A model generated the notes under the pieces. That model saw only the letters and a program-made list of their open reading frames with translations. It made no database searches and was not told where the DNA came from. Source: Larkinella sp. C7 (GTDB lineage: Bacteria > Bacteroidota > Bacteroidia > Cytophagales > Spirosomataceae). From it: a stretch of 64,000 nt of DNA. The position numbers were made by a program, and so were the translations under genes. The stretch lies in assembly GCF_006149005.1 (NCBI RefSeq), contig NZ_VBSL01000001.1, forward strand, positions 868,001-932,000, read 5' to 3'. Of the stretch, positions 35,627 through 43,353 are shown one piece after another; positions within the stretch are counted from its first letter, which is position 1; each line of letters opens with the position of its first letter.

Positions 35627-36469
35627 TTAGATTGAATAGATGACCGACGACGGTTGCAGATCGGTATCGCTAAGGATATAAGATGTTTTGTTCTGAACCG
35701 TAACCGGTGTTGGGGCCGGAATTTCAACGGACTCACCGGGTTTCATTTCGATGACCTGCGGATCGTCGTTGCGCATCAACTTTATTTTGCCGGCCGAAAG
35801 CTCAACCCTCGTTCCTTTCTTTCGTTGAGAAACCGTAAAGAGGGTTCCCTGCGCTTCCACGGTCAGGGTAGTCGTATGAACCCGAAACTTGCTGTCTTCA
35901 CCGGAACCGTAGCGTTGGGCAACGGTGAAAAAGGCTTCCCCTTCGAGCCAAACCGCCCTGGGCACTTCTTCCGACCAGACGCGGGCGTACCGAATCTGGC
36001 TATTGCCGATCAGTTTTACCAGCGTTCCGTCGGGCAACTTCACCGTTTTAGCCACGCCAACTGGTGTCCGGACGGTTTCCATCGCATGTGACCACTGCGT
36101 CCAGAGAACCCAGCCGATAAACAGCACGATGCCGGCTGCGGCACTCACCCAGCGAAAAATATACCAGTTTGTTACCCAACTTTGGATTTCGGGCTGCAGG
36201 GGTTGCAACTCCGGCATTTCCTGAATCGATGACCGAATTCGCCCCCACAACGACATCACCTCCTCTCCTTCCATCGGCCGCGACGCCGGGCTTGAAGCCA
36301 TGCGAACCAGTTCGCGGGCGAAATCGACAACTTCCGTTTTGTAAGGATGGTGAGCCAGCCAACCCTCCCAGTACGCCGAAACCTCAGCGTCATCAGGATG
36401 TTGAACCCACCGAATGAATAATTCGTCAGCGGCTAACTCCTCGGCAGTATAGGCGGAGAAGTGTTTCAT
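35627..36469 (-). CDS. FecR-type anti-sigma factor
   Basis: An inner-membrane regulator that passes a signal from a SusC-type receptor to an ECF sigma factor. The cytoplasmic N-terminal part (residues 1-90) is followed by a membrane helix (WVSAAAGIVLFIGWVLW) and the periplasmic FecR domain (TVKLPDGTLVKLIGNSQIRYA, ARVWSEEVPRAVWLEGEAFF in parts). It is read just before susC (46 bp). No sigma factor gene stands next to it, which is the usual partner. The SusC protein here lacks an obvious N-terminal STN domain, so signal transfer may be atypical. Confidence 0.9.
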   Translation of the reverse strand: MKHFSAYTAEELAADELFIRWVQHPDDAEVSAYWEGWLAHHPYKTEVVDFARELVRMASSPASRPMEGEEVMSLWGRIRSSIQEMPELQPLQPEIQSWVTNWYIFRWVSAAAGIVLFIGWVLWTQWSHAMETVRTPVGVAKTVKLPDGTLVKLIGNSQIRYARVWSEEVPRAVWLEGEAFFTVAQRYGSGEDSKFRVHTTTLTVEAQGTLFTVSQRKKGTRVELSAGKIKLMRNDDPQVIEMKPGESVEIPAPTPVTVQNKTSYILSDTDLQPSSVIYSI

Positions 36470-36627
36470 TTAGTATTTTTTGTAGATAAAGTTTACTATG
36501 CCATAAAAGAAGCCCATCCAAACGTTCTACTTGCCCTGCTTTGAAATTTGACGACAAGACTTTTTTACAAACCTGCTTTTACCATACCCCGCCCCATGAG
36601 CGGCTTAAAACCGCACAACAAAAGCGA

Positions 36628-36663
36628 TTTCCTGGAAATATACTTAAGTACATTTCCAGGAAA
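36628..36663. repeat. 36-bp near-perfect palindrome
   Basis: TTTCCTGGAAAT (36628-36639) pairs with 36652-36663, and the centre TACTTAAGTA is itself palindromic; one mismatch pair in all. It lies between the CAP gene stop and the FecR start and may end the CAP transcript. Confidence 0.85.
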
Positions 36664-36707
36664 CGTAAAATAAATAAACCGGTGAACAGACAATGTGGGA
36701 AGAAAAT

Positions 36708-37565
36708 TTACGGAAGAGAATAGGGACAATCGGCGGCTGGATCAACCAGATTCATGACCACGACGTGGCCAACCCGCTGGTAGCCCGGCATTTTGGAACA
36801 AGGGCCATAGTCCGCCCGCGTTGCCAGTCCGACGCCCAGAAAACCTTCGCTGCCGACGGCCCCCCGGTTGTTTTGAAACCCTTTTCCACCGGACGCATCT
36901 TTGTCCTGTATCAGCATCGTTTCCCGATGCCCCCAGGCCACGACCGCATCCTGATAGAGCCAGGAGAAAATGGCTTGCTCCACGATGAAAGCCGGTAGCT
37001 CCAGAACCGGTTTGTCACTGGAATAATAGCAAAACATGTAGATATTCTCAGCCCGCGACATAAACTCGTAGCATTTTCCGCTAAACACCGTCTGGGCGTT
37101 GATGCGTTGCAGGGCCGTCCGGCCATCCCGGCTGGTGTGACCAAAAAAGTTGTTCGTGGTCATGTCCGCAGCGTGGGCCTGGGCCACGGCGTTCAGGTGC
37201 GTTTCCAGGGCTTCGAGCGGCAGACCGAGTGCTTTTTCGGTACCATACTTCACATCCGCCCGTGCTTTTCGCTCCCCGTTCGTTAGCCACAACGCCCGAT
37301 CTGCCGGGGACATTTTGGTGTAATTTTCCGGTAACGAAAGGTTTCCCAGGCTGTTGGCGGGCAATTTCATCTGCTTTTCCTCCTGCCGACGGGCGTAATT
37401 GAACGCATTCACAACCTGAGCGGGTGTGTCAAAAACCGGGAAACCGTTGGGCGCACTGGTGTACGTCGGCTCTTTCGGTAATTTCACATCCGCTTTCAGG
37501 TTTTTCGGTGCCTGACCGAACGCTAAACCGGAAATCAACAGAAGGGCACTGGTAAGTTGTCGCAT
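36708..37565 (-). CDS. Secreted CAP-domain protein
   Basis: A CAP (SCP/PR1-like) superfamily protein of about 285 residues. The signal MRQLTSALLLISGLAFGQ precedes a conserved Bacteroidota leader segment (VVNAFNYARRQEE...LPANSLGNLSLP). The CAP core has RALWLTNGERKARADV, HLNAVAQAHAADMTTNNFFGH (in part), RAENIY and WGHRETML, with the His/Glu cavity residues of the family. The function of bacterial CAP proteins is mostly unknown. Its downstream neighbour on the map (37673-39109) is a longer paralogue with a T9SS domain. I start at 37565, at the signal. Confidence 0.88.
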   Translation of the reverse strand: MRQLTSALLLISGLAFGQAPKNLKADVKLPKEPTYTSAPNGFPVFDTPAQVVNAFNYARRQEEKQMKLPANSLGNLSLPENYTKMSPADRALWLTNGERKARADVKYGTEKALGLPLEALETHLNAVAQAHAADMTTNNFFGHTSRDGRTALQRINAQTVFSGKCYEFMSRAENIYMFCYYSSDKPVLELPAFIVEQAIFSWLYQDAVVAWGHRETMLIQDKDASGGKGFQNNRGAVGSEGFLGVGLATRADYGPCSKMPGYQRVGHVVVMNLVDPAADCPYSLP

Positions 37566-37672
37566 CAAAAGGGCGTTAGTTGCCAACCCGGTCACCTGCA
37601 CCGTTGCGAAAAATACGGAACGAACGCAAACAACCCAATAGTTTGCCGTTGCTATTTCGAAAAACCCGGTTT

Positions 37673-39109
37673 TTAGTGGCCCACCAGCAGCCGCAATACG
37701 TTCTGCACCCGACCCTTTGCATCCCGCACCTTCACCCAGTACAGTCCGGGCGCCAGCACCTGACGCGGTATGACGGTGGTGGAAGAGGTCCCTGCCACTG
37801 CCCGAACCGGCAATTCAATCCCTGCCGTGTTGATCAATTGAAGACTGATTTCATCCGCCCCTGAAGCCACCAGTGTAAACCGCCCGTCGGCACTGGGATT
37901 TGGAAAGAGGTAAACATCCCGGTCTGTTGTTTCTATGTTGATAGACACTGGTTTCGAGAGTTCCGTGCGACCATTCGCGTCGATCTGCCGCAAGCGGTAG
38001 TAATACGTCTGGCCCGGTATCACTTCCTCATCCGTCCAGCCGTACGTGTTGGTTTCCGAACTCGTTCCGTTTCCGCGAACAAACCCAATTTTCTCAAACG
38101 ATTGGGCATCCCGGCTTTTCAGGACATCGAACCCCAGACTGCCCTGCTCCCAGCTGGTCGACCAGCCCAGCACGGCTTTCCCCTGGCGGGAAACGCCCGA
38201 AAAATACAGCAGATGGACGGGAAGTGCATCCGTGGTGTTGAATGTACAGCTTGCATCGGCCGTCGGATCGGCAATATTCATCACCACGACGTGCCCGGCG
38301 AAGCTACCGGAGCAAGAAGCGGAATAAGCCCCAACGGCTGTCGAAGCAATTCCAATACCGAGAAAGCCTTCACTGGCAGCGCTCCCGTGGTCGTTGACAT
38401 AGCCACGAAGCGTATTGGGTGGAGGGGCCAGATAAATATCATCATTTTGAATCAGCATGGCTTTTCGATGTCCCCAATTGGCTGACGAATCCCGATATAG
38501 CCAGTTAAAAACGGCTTGTTCAACCAAAAACGTCGGGGTTGTTGCACTACTGGTACAGGCAACGTAAATATTCTCCGCATAGCCCATACTCTTTCGACAG
38601 ACAGAAGGATAGGTGTTATTGACCCGATCAAATGAAGAGGAACCCCCTACCCCGGTGTGGGAAAAAGTATTGCTGGTGACCAGATAACTCGCGTGGCCTT
38701 GAGCGGTTGTCACTAAGGCGCTTTCAACCCCTTCCAGGGGTAAGCCCAACACAGCGCTTGTTCCGGGATACGCTATACCGCTCCGGGCGATTCGTTCCTG
38801 ATTAATGAGGTACAACGCCCGATCATTGGGCGAAAAGGTGGCATAATTAGCGGGTAACGTCAAGTTGCCCAGGCTATTGGCGGGCAATCCCAGTTGGGTT
38901 TCTTCGGCTCGTCGCGCAGTGTTGAAAGCCGCTACAATCTGGGCTGTACTTGAAAAAAAAGCCGAGGGGGCAAAATCCGTTTCGGTCGGTGCGGTTAACG
39001 CGATGTTGGTCGTCAGGTTCGTCGGAGATTGCGCGTTCCCGTTCAAGAAGAAGAGCGAAAAAAGGAGGATAACACAAAGGCGATTCAGGGTCAGTAAGAT
39101 TGTCATCAT
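37673..39109 (-). CDS. Secreted CAP-domain protein with T9SS type A sorting domain
   Basis: A paralogue of the adjacent CAP gene. After the signal (ending NGNAQ) the same leader (LPANSLGNLTLPANYATFSP) and CAP core (RALYLINQERIARSG, YAENIY, NWGHRKAML) occur to about residue 290. A linker Ig/fibronectin-like region follows (LPVHLLYFSGVSRQGKAVLG, YYYRLRQIDANG). The last about 80 residues form the type IX secretion sorting domain (YLFPNPSADGRFTL, LAPGLYWVKVRDAKGR). It would cross the outer membrane by the Por system and be released or anchored on the surface. Transcribed leftward, just before the shorter paralogue. Confidence 0.9.
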   Translation of the reverse strand: MMTILLTLNRLCVILLFSLFFLNGNAQSPTNLTTNIALTAPTETDFAPSAFFSSTAQIVAAFNTARRAEETQLGLPANSLGNLTLPANYATFSPNDRALYLINQERIARSGIAYPGTSAVLGLPLEGVESALVTTAQGHASYLVTSNTFSHTGVGGSSSFDRVNNTYPSVCRKSMGYAENIYVACTSSATTPTFLVEQAVFNWLYRDSSANWGHRKAMLIQNDDIYLAPPPNTLRGYVNDHGSAASEGFLGIGIASTAVGAYSASCSGSFAGHVVVMNIADPTADASCTFNTTDALPVHLLYFSGVSRQGKAVLGWSTSWEQGSLGFDVLKSRDAQSFEKIGFVRGNGTSSETNTYGWTDEEVIPGQTYYYRLRQIDANGRTELSKPVSINIETTDRDVYLFPNPSADGRFTLVASGADEISLQLINTAGIELPVRAVAGTSSTTVIPRQVLAPGLYWVKVRDAKGRVQNVLRLLVGH

Positions 39110-39389
39110 AAAAGTCGGGATTTCGGCGAACACCGAAGAAATGTCTAGCTTCCGGATATTCCTTTTATTGAGACGGTTAGGACGAAGTTTAGTAACACAT
39201 TCAATCGGGAATTTTTACTTGTTCTGCGATTGGAGTCTTCATTCGAGCTTTTACCTCGTTTTTCTGATCGTTTAAAACCCATTCCGGGAAATTCTGCTGC
39301 TTTTTTGCTAAGATTTTCCACATTAACTACAATTATTTCAAAAACAAATACTATTTTACACCTTTACTACCCAGCCAATCCATACTGAT

Positions 39390-41069
39390 ATGAACACGTT
39401 ACGCTCTGATTTTCAGAAAGGGCAGACGCTGCTTGACTATTTTTATTATTGGGAAAAACAACAACCCAAAAAAGTCTACCTGCGGCAACCCGAAGGCGAC
39501 CGATACCGCGACTATACCTGGCGCGATGTCGGAAAACAGGCGCGGACGCTGGCGACGTACCTGAATTCGCTGGGCTTACCCCCGAAGAGTAACATTGGTC
39601 TCGTATCTAAAAATTGTGCGCATTGGATTATTGCTGATCTGGCGATTCTGCTCAGCGGTCACGTGTCCGTTCCTTTCTACCCGACCCTGACGGCCAGCCA
39701 GTTACGACAAGTTCTGGAACACAGTGGCTGTCCGGTCTTGTTTGTCGGAAAACTGGACCAATGGCCTGCCATGAAACCGGGTGTCCCCGAAACCGTCCAC
39801 TGCATCGATTTGCCGGGCTACACGACCGATCCGGACCACGCGCAGTGGGATGCGATTCTGACCCGTTATGAACCCATGACGGACAATCCGCAACCGCATT
39901 CCGAGGATTTATTCACGATCATTTACACGTCCGGAACAACGGGCAATCCCAAAGGTGTCATGATGCCCTACCAGGCCATGATCAGCGCCATCGACGCGAC
40001 CAAACCGCTGATGTGCGTCGACGTGCCGGATTCCCGTTTCTTTTCGTATTTGCCCCTTTGTCATGTGGCCGAGCGGAATCTCGTCGAAGCCCTCAGCCTC
40101 ATCACGGGCGGTACGGTTTATTTTGTGGAATCGATGGCGACGTTTGCCAAAAATCTGGCGGCTGCGCGTCCGACGCATTTCCTGGGTGTTCCCCGCATCT
40201 GGCTGAAGTTCCAGCAGACGATCCTCGCTACGCTTCCACAGCCAAAACTCGATCGGTTGCTTAAAATTCCGGTGATTGCCGGATGGATCAAGCGCAAACT
40301 TCGCATGGCCCTTGGCCTCAACGACGTGCGGCTGATCCTGACCGGCGCAGCCCCCACACCCGTGGCCATCATCCGGTGGTTTCGGGAATTGGGCATCACC
40401 ATTCAGGAAGCCTACGGCATGACCGAGAACCTGGGCGTGGTGTCGGTCATGCCTCCTTCCACGATCAAAGACGGCACGGTTGGGATGCTCTACAGCGGCA
40501 TTCAGGTGAAATTCGACCCCATCACGGGCGAACTCATGACCCGCTCCGACTGGACGATGCGCGGCTATTTCCGGGAGCCGGAGATGACCGCAGCGGCCCT
40601 GGATGCCGATGGCTGGCTCCATACCGGTGACGTGGGCACACTGGACGACGACGGTTTTCTAGCCATTACGGGCCGGGTGAAGGAGATTTACAAAACCACC
40701 AAGGGCGAATACGTGGCTCCGGCCCAGATTGAAACCGGTTTTGCGGAGAACAATTTCGTGGATCAAATCTGCGTTGCGGTTCAGCAATTGCCACAACCGA
40801 TCGCGCTGATTGTTTTGTCGGAAACGGGCCTCAAAGCGGATAAGACGCAGGTTTCACAAAGTCTGGAGGAGACGCTTAACACGCTGAATCCCAACCTGCA
40901 CACGTATCAGCGCGTCAAAAAAGCCGTGATCGTGAAAGAGCCTTGGACGGTCGACAACGACCTGATGACGCCCTCCCTGAAAATAAAGCGTAAAATGATC
41001 GAATCCTGGTATGAACCCCACCTCCAACCCTGGTTTGAACGGGAGGAGACGGTGATCTGGGAAGGGTAA
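39390..41069 (+). CDS. Long-chain acyl-CoA synthetase (AMP-forming)
   Basis: An ANL-superfamily enzyme that activates fatty acids with ATP and CoA. The AMP-binding P-loop is YTSGTTGNPKG (residues 179-189). Later motifs are QEAYGMTE, the GW.HTGDVGTLDDDG segment with its aspartate, and KEIYKTTKGEYVAPAQIE with a catalytic Lys region. At 559 residues it is near the short end for bacterial FadD/FAA-type enzymes. It is a single-gene unit followed by two stacked hairpins. Confidence 0.93.
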   Translation: MNTLRSDFQKGQTLLDYFYYWEKQQPKKVYLRQPEGDRYRDYTWRDVGKQARTLATYLNSLGLPPKSNIGLVSKNCAHWIIADLAILLSGHVSVPFYPTLTASQLRQVLEHSGCPVLFVGKLDQWPAMKPGVPETVHCIDLPGYTTDPDHAQWDAILTRYEPMTDNPQPHSEDLFTIIYTSGTTGNPKGVMMPYQAMISAIDATKPLMCVDVPDSRFFSYLPLCHVAERNLVEALSLITGGTVYFVESMATFAKNLAAARPTHFLGVPRIWLKFQQTILATLPQPKLDRLLKIPVIAGWIKRKLRMALGLNDVRLILTGAAPTPVAIIRWFRELGITIQEAYGMTENLGVVSVMPPSTIKDGTVGMLYSGIQVKFDPITGELMTRSDWTMRGYFREPEMTAAALDADGWLHTGDVGTLDDDGFLAITGRVKEIYKTTKGEYVAPAQIETGFAENNFVDQICVAVQQLPQPIALIVLSETGLKADKTQVSQSLEETLNTLNPNLHTYQRVKKAVIVKEPWTVDNDLMTPSLKIKRKMIESWYEPHLQPWFEREETVIWEG

Positions 41070-41073
41070 AAAT

Positions 41074-41149
41074 AGTGAAGAGTTGAGAGTGAAGAGTTAT
41101 GAATAGCTGACGCGTAACATTCATAACTCTTCACTCTCAACTCTTCACT
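41074..41149. repeat. Long intergenic inverted repeat, GAGTTGAGAGTGAA-type, GCTGACGC loop
   Basis: A 31-bp perfect stem (41074-41104 with 41119-41149) closes a 14-nt loop, AGCTGACGCGTAAC. Stem length, loop length and loop core match the element at 3422-3495, though the arms differ. It begins 5 bp after the acyl-CoA synthetase stop. Confidence 0.92.
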
Positions 41150-41200
41150 CAATCAAACAGCCGATCAGGTTTTGAAAAACCTGACCGGCTGTTTGATTGA
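41149..41200. repeat. Second hairpin behind the acyl-CoA synthetase gene
   Basis: A 24-bp stem (41149-41172 with 41177-41200, one mismatch) with a TGAA tetraloop. It abuts the previous element and lies between two convergent genes, so termination of both is likely, although a strong U-tract is absent. Confidence 0.88.
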
Positions 41201-41252
41201 AATGACAAAGGTGGACGAGAATTAGTGAGTAGAAGCGGAAAGGCCCGAGGGC

Positions 41253-41660
41253 TTAGTTCCGCGCCAGAACCACACGGCTTACTTGCGTTTGAATGGCGAA
41301 TGACTGAGAAACTTTCTCTTTGCCATAGGCTACCTCGATCACATATTTACCGTCCGCCAATTGCGAGAAGTCGAAAACGCGACCCAGTTGTTCTTTTTTG
41401 GTCAACGTGCCGCTATACAGCTTGTTGTTGGAGTCATCAGCAATCGATACAACGATTTTATCATCAACCGGCTGATTAACCGTTACTTTAAATTTCAGGT
41501 TACCAACTTCCCGGATCGAAACCGGCGTTGCTTTCGTTTCGGCTTTCGGGCCATCCACTACACGGGCCACAGCCGATGAAGGAGCAATGGCTACCAGAGT
41601 CGTTGCGGCCAGCATCGCCAGGCCCAACGTTACACTATTATTGACAAAATTCGTTTTCAT
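41253..41660 (-). CDS. Small exported protein of unknown function
   Basis: A 135-residue protein with a signal peptide (about residues 1-32, ending SSAVARV) and one beta-sandwich-like domain (FKVTVNQPVDDKIVVSIADD, FDFSQLADGKYVIEVAYGKE). The pattern resembles short periplasmic Ig-like domains such as DUF3244 and the T9SS-type fold, but assignment is uncertain. Upstream is a 2 x 16 bp tandem repeat in the leader. Confidence 0.72.
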   Translation of the reverse strand: MKTNFVNNSVTLGLAMLAATTLVAIAPSSAVARVVDGPKAETKATPVSIREVGNLKFKVTVNQPVDDKIVVSIADDSNNKLYSGTLTKKEQLGRVFDFSQLADGKYVIEVAYGKEKVSQSFAIQTQVSRVVLARN

Positions 41661-41670
41661 AATTTTCTAC

Positions 41671-41702
41671 AGGTTGTATTCGAACTAGGTTGTATTCAGA
41701 CT
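41671..41702. repeat. Two tandem copies of a 16-bp unit
   Basis: AGGTTGTATTCGAACT and AGGTTGTATTCAGACT, directly adjacent, two mismatches, starting 11 bp upstream of the ATG of the small exported protein. They lie in the probable mRNA leader and could be an operator or an RNA element. Confidence 0.75.
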
Positions 41703-41961
41703 TGATATAGTACAATAAACTAAATGCTTACCTTACTGAACCCTTGTCAACTCCTTTGTTGATACAAATTTATACAACATTGAATACAAGTCAATTACCG
41801 AATTGTTAATAAACGAAAAGTTGTTTATAATTTAAAGGTTAAACTTAGAAAAATTCAATACTTTACGGTTGTTTACTACTAATACTTTAAATAGTGAAAT
41901 GTCCATTTTCCCGGATAAATACCAGCTTTTATAAAATAATACAATTCATTCCTGTGGTAAT

Positions 41962-41998
41962 GAAAAAAGCTCCAAACGCGTTGTCCGGAGCTTTTTTC
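41962..41998 (-). terminator. Terminator behind the nucleotidyltransferase gene
   Basis: GAAAAAAGCTCC (41962-41973) pairs with 41987-41998. The A-run gives a U-tract for leftward transcripts; the structure would also work rightward. Confidence 0.82.
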
Positions 41999-42114
41999 AT
42001 TTTTTCAGTTTCAGGCCGAAAATTATCTTATTTTATCATAAACAAAGCCAATTCCCCCAATATCGGTGGTAAAATAAAGGGAGAAGTGTCAGTCGAATAC
42101 CGTATCTTCAAAAA

Positions 42115-43026
42115 CTACCATAATCTTTCAGGGTACTTGCCTTCCTCGTGCAGCCTCTTGAACGACGCCTGTACCAGCGGTTTGTCATCCGGGTACGTAA
42201 CGCCAAACCATTCCGACTGGCTACGGAATACCTGACACTGACCCTGGTTCCGCTGGATGAGATTGGTCATGATGGTCGGGATGTAAAACTCGGCTTTGGG
42301 TGCGTTGTAATTCGCGCGGGCATAATCGGCAAACTGCTCCTCGACGAGTGGAAAAACCGCCGGTTTGAAACCCCAGAAATTCATTGAAACCGGGGTGTCA
42401 GGTGCCAGCACCGTCAGGCCATTCGCTTCTTCAAACACAATCTGACCCGCGTCGTCTCCCTCACTTTGCCGGTAGATTTTGGTCCTTTCAATCACCGACG
42501 ACAGGGTTTCATCGGCATTGAGGTCGCAAACACCCCGCGAAACCGAGCCGTAATCCGACAGCGTATTTTGAACTTCGTAGCCTACCAGGGCCTGCATCGC
42601 ATCGTCGGTATTGGTCACCAGAAAGTCGGCCAGAATCCGAAACGCTTCCTGCCCGTAGAAATCGTCGGCGTTGATGACCGCAAACGGCGTATCGGTTTGC
42701 TCCCAGGCGCAGAGCATGGCGTGGCCCGTTCCCCACGGTTTGGTCCGCTGAATGGTGCCCAGTTCTTCCGGTACGTAGGAATCCAAGGCCTGGATTGCAA
42801 AATCCACTTCGATTTTACCGGCGAGCTTCGGCAAAAAGATCTCTTCAAAATCCTTCCGCAATTCTTCGCGAATGATGAATACGACTTTGCCGAAACCGGC
42901 CCGAATGGCATCATATAAGGAATAGTCGATAATCGTCTCACCGTTCGGACCAAATTGATCCAGTTGTTTGATTCCACCGTAGCGGCTGCCAATACCGGCA
43001 GCCAAAATCAGGAGCGTGGGTTGCAT
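42115..43026 (-). CDS. Sugar nucleotidyltransferase (NTP-transferase family)
   Basis: A nucleotidyltransferase that joins a sugar phosphate to an NTP. The N-terminal signature LAAGIGSRYGG (residues 8-18) is the nucleotide-binding loop, with KQL following. FAVINADDFYG holds the metal-binding aspartates, and NFWGFKPAVF the sugar-binding region. The glucose-1-phosphate or N-acetylglucosamine-phosphate specificity cannot be told. Length is 303 residues. It is read leftward, divergent from the tyrosine catabolism genes, with the inverted repeat at 43052 in between. Confidence 0.88.
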   Translation of the reverse strand: MQPTLLILAAGIGSRYGGIKQLDQFGPNGETIIDYSLYDAIRAGFGKVVFIIREELRKDFEEIFLPKLAGKIEVDFAIQALDSYVPEELGTIQRTKPWGTGHAMLCAWEQTDTPFAVINADDFYGQEAFRILADFLVTNTDDAMQALVGYEVQNTLSDYGSVSRGVCDLNADETLSSVIERTKIYRQSEGDDAGQIVFEEANGLTVLAPDTPVSMNFWGFKPAVFPLVEEQFADYARANYNAPKAEFYIPTIMTNLIQRNQGQCQVFRSQSEWFGVTYPDDKPLVQASFKRLHEEGKYPERLW

Positions 43027-43353
43027 CAGGTTTATGGAGTTGAAAGTTAAGCCCCAACCGTGCGATGGTCCGACCCCTAAAGGAGGGCTTTAAAAATACG
43101 GATTTAAATAGCCCCCTTCCGGGGTCGGACCGTCGCACGGTTGGGGGTAATCGCGGGCAAAAATAAGGAAATGCTGATTGCTCTCTACACAGCGTTGTAT
43201 TAAATGCACTTTACGGCTTGCAAATCCATAAAATCAATTTATAAGAAAATTATTTCCTGAAATTGTTCAATATAATTCTAGAAATACGTTATAATTGTAA
43301 GCAAAACAATAATTAGCAAAACAAGTATTATTCCATACCTTTCATCTACGCCC
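43027..43353. other. Divergent intergenic region upstream of homogentisate dioxygenase gene
   Basis: 327 bp. The left third is the GC-rich inverted repeat at 43052-43146; the right part is AT-rich and holds a weak -7 box (TACCTTTC, 43336-43343) close to the ATG. No gene seen. Confidence 0.55.
43052..43146. repeat. 95-bp GC-rich inverted repeat between divergent genes
   Basis: Arms 43052-43077 and 43121-43146 pair at 25 of 26 positions plus one G-T pair; an inner stem (GGAGGGCT with AGCCCCCTT) extends it. It is 26 bp before the nucleotidyltransferase start and over 200 bp before hmgA, so it is not at any gene's 3' end. Confidence 0.92.

Larger units (their letters stand above)
41661..42114. 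other. AT-rich intergenic region
   Basis: 454 bp between two leftward genes. It holds the 16-bp tandem repeat at 41671-41702 and the terminator at 41962-41998. I see no credible gene; a 113-codon frame here overlaps the terminator and codes no known motif. Confidence 0.6.

Noticed and set aside
36541-36723. 60-codon rightward frame
   Set aside because: It runs through the palindrome at 36628-36663 and is antisense to the end of the CAP gene; the composition is not protein-like.
41894-42235. 113-codon rightward frame
   Set aside because: It crosses the terminator at 41962-41998 and overlaps the nucleotidyltransferase gene antisense; no motif.
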